This document shows positions 8,433 to 16,077 of a stretch of DNA of 32,582 nt, piece by piece. The DNA is from Cellulomonas endophytica (GTDB taxonomy: Bacteria > Actinomycetota > Actinomycetes > Actinomycetales > Cellulomonadaceae). Position numbers and translations under genes: made by a program. The DNA lies in assembly GCF_004123805.1 (NCBI RefSeq), contig NZ_RWJX01000040.1, forward strand, positions 1 through 32,582, written 5' to 3'. Numbering within the stretch: position 1 is the first letter of the stretch; the number at the start of each line of letters is the position of its first letter. The notes under the pieces were generated by a model. It worked only from the letters and a program-made list of their open reading frames with translations. It had not been told where the DNA came from and searched no databases.

Positions 8433-9776
8433 TCACGACGCGTCGGGCGACGGGACCTGCACCTCGTCGTCGGGGCGATCGTGCGCGGTGCCGAACAGCT
8501 CCACGAGCTCGGCCTCCCCCGCGACGACGCCGGCGAGGCGGCGCACGCCCTCGCGGATCCGCTCGGGCGTGGGGTAGCAGTAGGACAGGCGCATGTGGTC
8601 GGCGCCGGAGCCGTCGAAGTAGAAGGCGGTGCCGGGGACGTAGGCGACGCGCGCGGTGACCGCGCGCGGGAGCATGTCCCGCGCGTCGAGCCCCTCGGGC
8701 AGCTTCACCCAGGTGTAGAAGCCGCCGGTCGGCACGGTCCAGGAGGCCTCGGGCAGGTACTCGGCCAGGGCGGACACGGTGGCGTCCCGCCGCTCGCGGT
8801 ACTGCTCGCGGTAGACCTTGATCTGCCCCTTCCAGTCGCACGTGCGCAGGTAGGCGCTGATCGCGAGCTGGGAGGCGTTCGAGGGGCACAGGATGGCGGA
8901 CTCGCTGGCGAGCACGAGCTTCTCGCGCACGGCGTGCGGGGCGACGGCCCACCCGACGCGGTAGCCGGGGGCGAAGGTCTTGGAGAACGACCCGAGGTAG
9001 ATGACGCCCTCGTCGTCCATCGAGCGCAGCGCGGGCAGCACGTCGCCGTCGAAGGACAGCAGGCCGTAGGGGTTGTCCTCCAGCACGAGGACGCGGTGCC
9101 GGCGGGCGATCTCGAGCACGCGCGGGCGGCGCTCGAGCGCGAGGGACACCCCGCCCGGGTTGTGGAAGTTGGGGACGAGGTACAGCAGCTTGACGCGCCG
9201 CCCCTGCGCCGCGAGCCGCGTGAGCGTCTCGTCGAGCAGCTCCGGGACGATGCCGTGCTCGTCCATCGTCACGTGGACGACCTCGGCCTGGTACGCCCGG
9301 AAGACGCCGAGCGCCCCGACGTAGGACGGCGCCTCCGCCACGACGACGTCGCCCGGGTCGACGAAGACCCGTGTCACGAGGTCGAGCGCCTGCTGCGAGC
9401 CCGTGGTCACCACGACGTCGTCGGGGTGCGCCTCGATGTGCTCGAGCCGCATGACCTCGCAGATCTGCTCGCGGAGCGTCTCGTCGCCCTGGCCGGAGCC
9501 GTACTGCAGGGCGACGAGGCCCTGCGTGGCGACGACGCGCTGGGCGAGCTCCGAGAGCTGCTCCAGCGGCAGGCCGGCGAGGAAGGGCATCCCGCCGGCG
9601 AGGGAGACGACCTCGGGGCGGTTGGCGACGGCGAAGAGCGCACGGATCTCGGAGGCGCGCATGCCGTGGGTGCGCTCGGCGTACGCGCCGAACCACGGGT
9701 CCAGGCGCGTGCCGGCGGCGGCGGACGTGGGGGGCTGGCCCGACGTCTGTCGCGCGGGCACGGGCGGGGTGGTCAT
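8433..9776 (-). CDS. PLP-dependent aminotransferase, class I/II (2-aminoadipate/MocR-like)
   Basis: 447 residues. A fold-type I aminotransferase that moves an amino group between an amino acid and a 2-oxo acid; the exact substrate is not evident. The PLP-binding lysine is K266 in SFSKTFAPG. Other family marks are TGSQQALDLV, PNFHNPGG (PLP-contacting Asn), LVLEDNPYG (Asp to the pyridine nitrogen) and YPTPERIREG near the end. There is no fused GntR DNA-binding domain, so it resembles LysN-type enzymes rather than full MocR regulators. ATG 9776 is used; an in-frame GTG at 9806 would add ten residues, and neither has a strong ribosome-binding site. It follows trxA by about 64 bases on the same strand. 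A branched-chain, aromatic or aminoadipate substrate are all possible. Confidence 0.88.
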   Translation of the reverse strand: MTTPPVPARQTSGQPPTSAAAGTRLDPWFGAYAERTHGMRASEIRALFAVANRPEVVSLAGGMPFLAGLPLEQLSELAQRVVATQGLVALQYGSGQGDETLREQICEVMRLEHIEAHPDDVVVTTGSQQALDLVTRVFVDPGDVVVAEAPSYVGALGVFRAYQAEVVHVTMDEHGIVPELLDETLTRLAAQGRRVKLLYLVPNFHNPGGVSLALERRPRVLEIARRHRVLVLEDNPYGLLSFDGDVLPALRSMDDEGVIYLGSFSKTFAPGYRVGWAVAPHAVREKLVLASESAILCPSNASQLAISAYLRTCDWKGQIKVYREQYRERRDATVSALAEYLPEASWTVPTGGFYTWVKLPEGLDARDMLPRAVTARVAYVPGTAFYFDGSGADHMRLSYCYPTPERIREGVRRLAGVVAGEAELVELFGTAHDRPDDEVQVPSPDAS

Positions 9777-9840
9777 CCCGTCAGTGTCGCACGCGACCTC
9801 CCGCACCCGCCGTCAGGAACAGGCGGTGGGCGCCGCCGCG

Positions 9841-10221
9841 TCAACCGGCGAGCGCGGCCTCGAGGTGCTGGGCGAGGACGGGCTTGGGGCGCGCGCCGAC
9901 GACGGACTCGAGCAGCTCGCCGTCCTTCCACACGTGCAGGGTCGGGATCGAGGCGATGCCGTAGTCGCGCACGAGCCGCGGGTTGCGGTCGGTGTCGACC
10001 TTGACGATGCGGGCCCGGCCGGCGTAGGTGCGCGCGAGCTCCTCGAGCACGGGCGCGACCGCGCGGCAGGGGCCGCACCACTCGGCCCAGAAGTCGACGA
10101 GGACGGGTACGTCGGCGTCGAGGACCAGCGCGTCGAACGTGTCGTCGGTGGCCGCGACGGTCCCGGTCGTGGCCGGACCGGTGGCGGGACCGGTGGCGGG
10201 CCCCGTCCCCGGTCCCGTCAT
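9841..10221 (-). CDS. trxA: Thioredoxin
   Basis: 126 residues. Small cytoplasmic dithiol carrier reduced by thioredoxin reductase; reduces disulfides in target proteins. The active site WCGPC is complete, with Cys49 and Cys52, followed by the cis-proline region [12 protein letters not shown]. The first 20 or so residues are not part of the fold: they are a Gly-Pro-Ala-Thr repeat made by a 12-bp tandem repeat in the DNA (about 10163-10214), giving a longer than usual N-terminus. The ATG at 10221 overlaps the trxB stop by 4 bp (ATGA), so the two are translationally coupled. Expression should follow the promoter upstream of trxB. Confidence 0.96.
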   Translation of the reverse strand: MTGPGTGPATGPATGPATTGTVAATDDTFDALVLDADVPVLVDFWAEWCGPCRAVAPVLEELARTYAGRARIVKVDTDRNPRLVRDYGIASIPTLHVWKDGELLESVVGARPKPVLAQHLEAALAG

Positions 10222-11252
10222 CGGGCCTCGGCCGCCTCGCCGACCAGCACGGGCGCCTCCGTCGGGACCATGGGGTCCGGCACGCCCGGCGCCGCGTCGG
10301 CCAGCGCCGCCAGGTAGTGCTGGGCGTCGAGGGCCGCCGCGCAGCCCGAGCCGGCGGCGGTGATGGCCTGGCGGTAGGTGTGGTCGACGACGTCACCCGC
10401 GGCGAAGACGCCCTCGAGGTTCGTCAGCGTCGACCGGCCGAGGACCTCGATGTAGCCGTTCTCGTCGAGGTCCACCTGGCCGCGCAGGAGGTCGGTGCGG
10501 GGCAGGTGACCGATGGCGACGAAGAGCCCGGTGGCGGCGACCTCGCGGGTCTCGCCCGTCACCGTGTCCCGCAGCGTGACGCCCGAGACCTTCTCCTCAC
10601 CGTGGACCGCGGTCACCTCGGAGTTCCAGGCGAAGGAGATCTTCGGGTCCGCGAAGGCGCGGTCCTGCATGATCTTGGAGGCCCGGAGCTGGTCGCGGCG
10701 GTGGACCATGAGGACGCTGCGGCCGAAGCGCGTGAGGAACGTGGCCTCCTCGACGGCCGAGTCGCCGCCGCCGACCACGACGATGTCCTGGTCGCGGAAG
10801 AAGAAGCCGTCGCAGGTGGCGCACCAGGAGATGCCGCGACCGGACAGCGCGTCCTCCTCGGGCAGGCCGAGCTTGCGGTACTCCGATCCCGTGCTGAGGA
10901 TGACGGCCCGGGCCAGGTACTCGTCGCCCGTGGCGGTGACGATGCGCTTCGGGTCGCCGGTGAGCTCGAGCTCCGTGGCGTCGTCCCAGACGATCTCCGC
11001 GCCGAACTTCTCGGCCTGCGCCCGCATGTTCTCCATGAGGTCGGGGCCCTGCACGCCCTCGGGGAAGCCGGGGAAGTTCTCGACTTCCGTGGTGTTCATG
11101 AGCCAGCCGCCGGCCGTCACGGAGCCCGCGATGACGACGGGTCGCAGCCCGGCGCGCGCCGCGTAGATCGCGGCGGTGTAGCCCGCGGGGCCCGAGCCGA
11201 CGATGACGAGGTCGCGGACGACGGGGGCGTCGGTGGAGGACGTGCTGGTCAC
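10218..11252 (-). CDS. trxB: Thioredoxin-disulfide reductase
   Basis: 344 residues. Flavoenzyme moving electrons from NADPH through FAD and a redox disulfide to thioredoxin. The FAD-binding [17 protein letters not shown] is near the N-terminus, the redox CATC is Cys144-Cys147, the NADPH-binding motif [12 protein letters not shown] follows, and VFAAGDV near the C-terminus is the second FAD motif. This is the standard low-molecular-weight TrxB size once the GTG at 11252 is used; it has GGGAG with 7-base spacing. An in-frame ATG at 11297 would add 15 non-conserved residues and would overlap the promoter. It forms an operon with trxA. A match to a sigma-R-type promoter lies about 45 bases upstream. 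Confidence 0.96.
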   Translation of the reverse strand: MTSTSSTDAPVVRDLVIVGSGPAGYTAAIYAARAGLRPVVIAGSVTAGGWLMNTTEVENFPGFPEGVQGPDLMENMRAQAEKFGAEIVWDDATELELTGDPKRIVTATGDEYLARAVILSTGSEYRKLGLPEEDALSGRGISWCATCDGFFFRDQDIVVVGGGDSAVEEATFLTRFGRSVLMVHRRDQLRASKIMQDRAFADPKISFAWNSEVTAVHGEEKVSGVTLRDTVTGETREVAATGLFVAIGHLPRTDLLRGQVDLDENGYIEVLGRSTLTNLEGVFAAGDVVDHTYRQAITAAGSGCAAALDAQHYLAALADAAPGVPDPMVPTEAPVLVGEAAEAR

Positions 11253-11295
11253 GGCGGGACTCCCGGGGGTGGAGGGCAGGTGTGCTGGCCTGTCC

Positions 11296-11321
11296 AACAG
11301 ATGGTAGAGGCGGTCTGTTCC
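11296..11321 (-). promoter_or_regulatory. Sigma-R/sigma-H-type promoter of trxB-trxA
   Basis: On the minus strand GGAAC (11321-11317) is followed after exactly 18 bases by GTT (11298-11296). The thiol-oxidative-stress sigma factors SigR of Streptomyces and SigH of mycobacteria use GGAAT/C, about 18 bases, then GTT, and trxBA is a known target in both groups. Transcription would start near 11288, about 36 bases before the trxB GTG. Confidence 0.72.
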
Positions 11322-11369
11322 GGACGCCGGTGGGTGCCCGGGGGTGCCCCGCGGGTGCCGGCGGGCGGC

Positions 11370-14324
11370 TCAGGAGACGGCGACCTCCGCGACCTCCAGG
11401 CGGAACTGCGCGCCGTCCGGCGCCGGCGGGAGGTCGGTGAACCACAGGACGAGCGAGGCCGTCTCCGTCGGCGCGGCGAGCGTCAGCACGGTCTCGGGCG
11501 CCAGGGGCCCGGAGGCGAGGACGTCGCCGGCGGTGGGGGCGGAGGTGTCCGTCGCGCGCACCTCGACCGCACCCCCCGTGTTGTTGGTCCGCAGCGTCAC
11601 GGTGGTGACGGTCGCCGGGGCCTGCAGCGTCACCGCGAGCCCCACCGCGTCCTTGAGCCCCCCGAAGTCGGACGAGCGGTAGGTGAAGGTGAACCACGCG
11701 GTGGCGGGGTCGCCGTCGACCGCCTGGCCGACGACGTCCTCCTTCTCGCCCGCGCCGGGGTCGCTCGGGTCGATGGACGTGAGGCCGGCGACGACGGGCG
11801 CCACCGGCGCCGGGGCCTCCACCGGCGGTGCCTCCGCGGCGGGGGCCTCGGGGGCGGCCGTGCCGGCGTCGGCGGTCGGTGCGGGGTCGCCGGCCGCGTC
11901 GCCCCGCACCGGGGCGAAGAGCTCGCGGGTCGCGAACGCGACGCCGCCCACGACGAGGAGCAGCACGAGCAGGAGGGCGACGAGCGGCGCGTCGACGCGG
12001 GGCCGGCGGGGGCGCTCGTCCTCGTCGACCTGGCCGATCACGTCCCACTCGCCGCCGGGGACGTCCCCGGGGTCGCCCGGGACGCCGTCGACCGGCGCGC
12101 CGCCCGCGGTGGTCGCGACGGTCCCGCCCGCTCCACCGGCCGCGCCCCCGCCCGGCGCGACGAGCGGTGCCGGCAGGAGCTCCTCGGCGTCCTCGTCGGG
12201 GTGCCCGCCCTGCCGCCGCAGCGCGACGGGGACGCGGCGCGGCCCGGCGGGGGCCGCCGGCTCCCCGACCGCGCCCGGCCCGAGGTCGACGACGGAGTCG
12301 GCGAGCGCCACGGATCCCGTGTGCGCGGCCGGCTCCTCGACGTCGGCGCGCGCGTCCGGCCCGGTCGGGTCCGGCGCACCGGTGCTCCCGCCCGCCCCGG
12401 GGCCCGGCTCCGTGGTCGTGCCCGTGGGCCCTGTGGCCGGCCCCGACGCACCGGCGCCGCCCGCGTCGGCGTCCCTCACGACGACGGGCGTCCCGCCCGG
12501 CGGCGTGGCGGCGCGGGCCGCCGGGCCGAAGGGGTCGGGCAGCGTCGAGCCCCCGCCGGCGGCGGCCACGGCACCGGTTGCGGCACCGAGAGCCCCTCCG
12601 CCGGGGGCCGAGCGGGGGACGGCGCCGGTGACCGGACGGACGGGCCGGTGCCGCGGGGGGAAGGCCGGCGGCGGGGTCCCGGGCCGGGTGTCGCCCCGGC
12701 GGTCGCCGCTGCCCAGGACGGTGCGCACGGACGTGCGCCGGACGGGCGGCACCGCGGCGGCGGGCCCGTCCGACGACCCGGGCGACGCGTCGGGCGCCCC
12801 GTCGGCGTCGGTGTCCGTCCCCGTGCCCGTCCTCGTGCCCGTCCCTATGCCCGTCCCCGTGCCCGTGCCCGTCCCTGGGTCGGCCGACGCCCCGGCACCC
12901 GGGACCGGGCCGCTGCCGTCGCCGGGATGCGTCGCACCGGACGGGGACGCGTCGTCGTGCCCTGCCTCGTGCCCCTGCGCGCCGTCGACGCCCACGTCGT
13001 GCCCCTCTCCGCCCGCCGTCCTGCCGTGCTCCGGCGCTGTGGCCCCGGGCGCCACGGCGCTCCGGCCGTCGGCGCCGTCGTCGGCACCCTCGTCGGCACC
13101 CTCGTCCCGGTCCCCGTCCGCCGGCGCGCTCCCGTCGGACCCGTGCCGGTGGCCCCCGAGACCCATGACCTCGGCCCAGCTCCGCACGACCCCCCAGCCG
13201 AGCCCCGTGCCCGTCCCCGAGCGCCCCGCAGCGGCACCCGTCACGACCGCGGCAGCGCCCGCCGCGGCGACGCCGGCCCCGGCCCCGGCCGCCGCCGGCT
13301 CCGCCCAGGGGCCCGGTGCGTCGGCGCCGGTGTGCGCGTCCGGCGCGGCGGCGTCGGCGGCTCCGGACAGCACGATCTCCGCGCCGCCGCCGGGCGTCGC
13401 GCGGCTCGCCCGGATCTCGCCCCACGGCTCGAGGTCCTGGACGAGGTCGCCCGGCGTGTGGGGGCCGTCGTCGTGGGGGCCCAGGGTCACCGCGCACAGC
13501 GTGTCGAGGTCGTTCGGCACCCCGACGACGAGGTCCGCCGGCGGCACGGCGACGCCGTCGACGACGGGCGCGGGCGGCAGGGAGGCGACCGCGACCGCAC
13601 CGCCGCGCGCGAGCGTGTCCCCGGCGGCCGTGGTGCCGTCCTCGTCGCGGTCCGGCCCGGACACGGGCCCGCGCCGCGGCCCGGACACCGGCCCGGACAC
13701 CGGCCCTGGCCCCTCGTCGGGACCCGCGGTGCCCGGAGGGGCCGGCCAGCGCCCGGTGAGCGCGGCGTAGAGCAGCCGGACGAGGTCGAGGGTGTCCGCG
13801 CGGCTCGTGCGGCGGGCGTCCGTGTCCGTGCGCCCCAGCAGGGCGCCGTCGAGGCCGAGGCCCGTGAGGACGACGCGCCCGCCCGGCGTCACGTGCAGGG
13901 CGGAGGGCCGCAGCGCGAGGTGGTGCACCCCGCGGCGGCGGGCGACCTCGAGGGCGGCGGCGGCCTCCCCGACGAGGGCGCGCGCCTGCTCGCCGGTCAG
14001 CGGGCCGTGGGCGGCGAGCCGGGCCAGGTCGGGGCCGTCGACGTGCTCCGTGACGACGTAGCCCGTGGCCGTGCCGTCCTCGGCGGTGTGGGTGCCGACG
14101 TCCACCACCCGCACCAGCCGGGGGTCGAGGACGAGCGCGGCGCGGCGGGCGGCGTCGAGGGCCCGGGCCACGGCGCCCGTGTGCAGGAGGACCGCGCGGA
14201 CCGGCCGGTCGAGGATCTGGTCCGTCGCGTCCCAGGTGGAGGCGCCGGGCAGGTCCCCGGGCACGGGCGCGCCCAGCCGGTAGCGGCCGGCGAGCAGGCT
14301 CCCCGGCCCGACGGCCTCAGACAC
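11370..14324 (-). CDS. MviN-associated pseudokinase, membrane-anchored, with external C-terminal domain
   Basis: 984 residues. Residues about 10-210 resemble a Ser/Thr kinase fold but the catalytic residues are gone: the VAIK lysine is absent (RAVLLH), the HRD-like loop reads HLALRPSALH and the DFG position reads TGLGLDG. A very long acidic, Gly/Thr/Pro-rich linker (about 215-770) follows, then one membrane segment (about 780-802) and a roughly 130-residue extracellular domain from about 855, resembling F5/8-type carbohydrate-binding folds (VDGDPATAWFTFT, LRTNNTGG). In Mycobacterium tuberculosis these modules are fused to MurJ in MviN (Rv3910), where the PknB-phosphorylated pseudokinase recruits FhaA to slow lipid II flipping. 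Here it is a separate gene 67 bases after murJ. GTG 14324 has GGAGGG with good spacing. Role inferred from that homology. Confidence 0.85.
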   Translation of the reverse strand: MSEAVGPGSLLAGRYRLGAPVPGDLPGASTWDATDQILDRPVRAVLLHTGAVARALDAARRAALVLDPRLVRVVDVGTHTAEDGTATGYVVTEHVDGPDLARLAAHGPLTGEQARALVGEAAAALEVARRRGVHHLALRPSALHVTPGGRVVLTGLGLDGALLGRTDTDARRTSRADTLDLVRLLYAALTGRWPAPPGTAGPDEGPGPVSGPVSGPRRGPVSGPDRDEDGTTAAGDTLARGGAVAVASLPPAPVVDGVAVPPADLVVGVPNDLDTLCAVTLGPHDDGPHTPGDLVQDLEPWGEIRASRATPGGGAEIVLSGAADAAAPDAHTGADAPGPWAEPAAAGAGAGVAAAGAAAVVTGAAAGRSGTGTGLGWGVVRSWAEVMGLGGHRHGSDGSAPADGDRDEGADEGADDGADGRSAVAPGATAPEHGRTAGGEGHDVGVDGAQGHEAGHDDASPSGATHPGDGSGPVPGAGASADPGTGTGTGTGIGTGTRTGTGTDTDADGAPDASPGSSDGPAAAVPPVRRTSVRTVLGSGDRRGDTRPGTPPPAFPPRHRPVRPVTGAVPRSAPGGGALGAATGAVAAAGGGSTLPDPFGPAARAATPPGGTPVVVRDADAGGAGASGPATGPTGTTTEPGPGAGGSTGAPDPTGPDARADVEEPAAHTGSVALADSVVDLGPGAVGEPAAPAGPRRVPVALRRQGGHPDEDAEELLPAPLVAPGGGAAGGAGGTVATTAGGAPVDGVPGDPGDVPGGEWDVIGQVDEDERPRRPRVDAPLVALLLVLLLVVGGVAFATRELFAPVRGDAAGDPAPTADAGTAAPEAPAAEAPPVEAPAPVAPVVAGLTSIDPSDPGAGEKEDVVGQAVDGDPATAWFTFTYRSSDFGGLKDAVGLAVTLQAPATVTTVTLRTNNTGGAVEVRATDTSAPTAGDVLASGPLAPETVLTLAAPTETASLVLWFTDLPPAPDGAQFRLEVAEVAVS
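12811..12876. repeat. Hexanucleotide repeat in the pseudokinase linker
   Basis: Eleven 6-bp units close to gtgccc/gtcccc. On the minus strand they encode a run of alternating Gly and Thr in the disordered linker. Such runs are prone to slippage but the 6-bp unit keeps the frame. Confidence 0.8.
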
Positions 14325-14391
14325 GTCGCACCCTCCGTCCGGCGGCGGACCGGCACCGCACGCCGGGCCGGCCCCTGCATGCTACGGGGCG

Positions 14392-16077
14392 TCAGCGCCG
14401 CCGCAGGACGCGCGACACGGCCCGCAGCGCCGGCCCCGCGAGCGTGTCGAGCTCGCGGACGTGCAGCAGCCGCAGCACCGCGACGTACAGCCCGCCCATG
14501 AGGGCCCCGACGACCACGCAGGCCAGCAGCGCCCCGAGCGGCGACGCCGGTTCCACGACGCGGTGCAGCCCCGCGAGGGCGGCGGCCCCGGCGCCGGCCG
14601 CGACGAGCGCGCCGATCGTGACCCGCACGTGGGTGCGCACCACGTGGAACGCGTCGACGCCGCCGAGACGCCGGTGGAGGCGGACGAGCGAGACGACCGT
14701 GCCGAGGGCGTAGGAGACGGACATGGCCACGCCGGCGCCGACGACCCAGTCCTCGCGCGGCAGGAACGCCCGCCCCAGGAGCGTCCCGACCCCGACCACG
14801 GCCGCCATGGCGACCTGCGTGGGGATGAGGCCGCGCGCGTCCTCGTCGGCGTAGTAGACGCGTTGGCACAGCGACCAGGCGCCGAAGAACGGCAGCCCGA
14901 CGAGCATCGCGACGACGACCCGCGCGACGACCTCCGCGTCGCCGGGCGGGGCGCTGATGAGGATGAGGCGGGTCACGGGCTCGGCGAGGACGACGAGGAG
15001 CGCGGTGGCGGGGACCGTGAACAGGCCCACGGTGCGCAGGCCCAGGGAGAGCGTCGCGCGCACGCCGGCGACGTCCCCGTCGTGCGCCTGCCCGGACAGG
15101 CGCGTGAACAGGGCCGTCGCCAGGGACACGGTCACGAGCGAGTGCGGCAGCATGAAGACGAGGAAGGCCTGGTCGTAGGCGAAGACGCCCGCCACCCCCT
15201 GCGTCCTGCCCGCGGTGGCCTCCGTCGCGACGCGCGAGACGACGAGGTACCCGACCTGCCCGACGAGCAGCCCGACGAAGGTCCAGGTCGACGTGGCGCC
15301 GGCGCGGCCGAGGCCCGAGCCGCGCAGGCCCAGGCGCGGGCGGTAGCGGATGCCGGCCCGGCGCAGGGCGGGCAGCAGCACCAGCGCCTGCGCGACGACG
15401 CCGAGGGTCGCGGTGGCGCCGAGCGTCGTGACGGCCGCGGGCGTCCAGGCCTCGGCGCGCACGAGCCCCGAGCCCTCCGCGGGCCCGAACGCGGCGATGA
15501 AGACGCCGAACCCCACGAGCGCGACGACGTTGTTGACGACGGGCGCCCACATGTACGGGCCGAAGGAGCCGCGGGCGTTGAGCACCTGGCCGAGCAGCGC
15601 GTACACGCCGTAGAAGAACAGCTGGGGGATGCACCACCAGGCGAACGCGACGGCGAGGTCGCGCCGGGCGGGGTCGCCGGGGTCGGTGTAGAGGTCGACG
15701 AGCAGCGGCGCGGCGAGCGTGAGCCCGACGGCGACCACCGCGAGGGCGGCGAACCCGAGGGTGAGCAGCCGGTCCACGTACTCGCGCCCGCCGCCGCGCT
15801 TGAAGGCGCGGACGACCTGCGGCACGAGGACGGCGTTGAGCAGCCCGCCCGCCAGCGTCAGGTAGAGGATGTTCGGGAGCTTGTTCGCGACGGCGAAGGC
15901 GTCGGCGGCCTGGCCCGTGGCCCCCACGGCCCCGACGAGGACCATCCCGCGCAGCAGCCCGAGCACGCGGGACACGGCGGTGCCCGAGGCCATGAGGGCG
16001 GCCCCCCGGCGGACCCCGCCGTCGCGCGGCTCGTCGGGCCCGTCGTCCACCGTGGTGCCGGCGTCGTCGCGGCTCAC
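14392..16077 (-). CDS. murJ: Lipid II flippase MurJ (MviN family)
   Basis: 561 residues, mostly hydrophobic helices consistent with the 14-segment MOP-superfamily fold. MurJ moves lipid II across the cytoplasmic membrane for peptidoglycan synthesis. The N-terminal signature is clear: ASGTAVSRVLGLLRGMV, then QAADAFAVANKLPNILYLTLAGG. An acidic, Asp-rich cytoplasmic N-terminus of about 27 residues precedes the first helix. It ends with a short basic tail and lacks the C-terminal pseudokinase fusion of mycobacterial MviN; that module is the next gene. GTG 16077 overlaps the stop of the DUF6049 gene (GTGA). The frame stays open far upstream, but that is antisense or out-of-frame to DUF6049. Confidence 0.95.
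   Translation of the reverse strand: MSRDDAGTTVDDGPDEPRDGGVRRGAALMASGTAVSRVLGLLRGMVLVGAVGATGQAADAFAVANKLPNILYLTLAGGLLNAVLVPQVVRAFKRGGGREYVDRLLTLGFAALAVVAVGLTLAAPLLVDLYTDPGDPARRDLAVAFAWWCIPQLFFYGVYALLGQVLNARGSFGPYMWAPVVNNVVALVGFGVFIAAFGPAEGSGLVRAEAWTPAAVTTLGATATLGVVAQALVLLPALRRAGIRYRPRLGLRGSGLGRAGATSTWTFVGLLVGQVGYLVVSRVATEATAGRTQGVAGVFAYDQAFLVFMLPHSLVTVSLATALFTRLSGQAHDGDVAGVRATLSLGLRTVGLFTVPATALLVVLAEPVTRLILISAPPGDAEVVARVVVAMLVGLPFFGAWSLCQRVYYADEDARGLIPTQVAMAAVVGVGTLLGRAFLPREDWVVGAGVAMSVSYALGTVVSLVRLHRRLGGVDAFHVVRTHVRVTIGALVAAGAGAAALAGLHRVVEPASPLGALLACVVVGALMGGLYVAVLRLLHVRELDTLAGPALRAVSRVLRRR

Noticed and set aside
10317..14501. Very long plus-strand open frame opposite trxB and the pseudokinase
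   Set aside because: Antisense shadow of highly biased GC-rich genes; repetitive Gly/Arg/Val composition and no domain.
14639..14651. Possible sixth parS inside murJ (ccacgtggaac)
   Set aside because: Only 11 of 14 positions match and the left half is lost; inside a coding gene.
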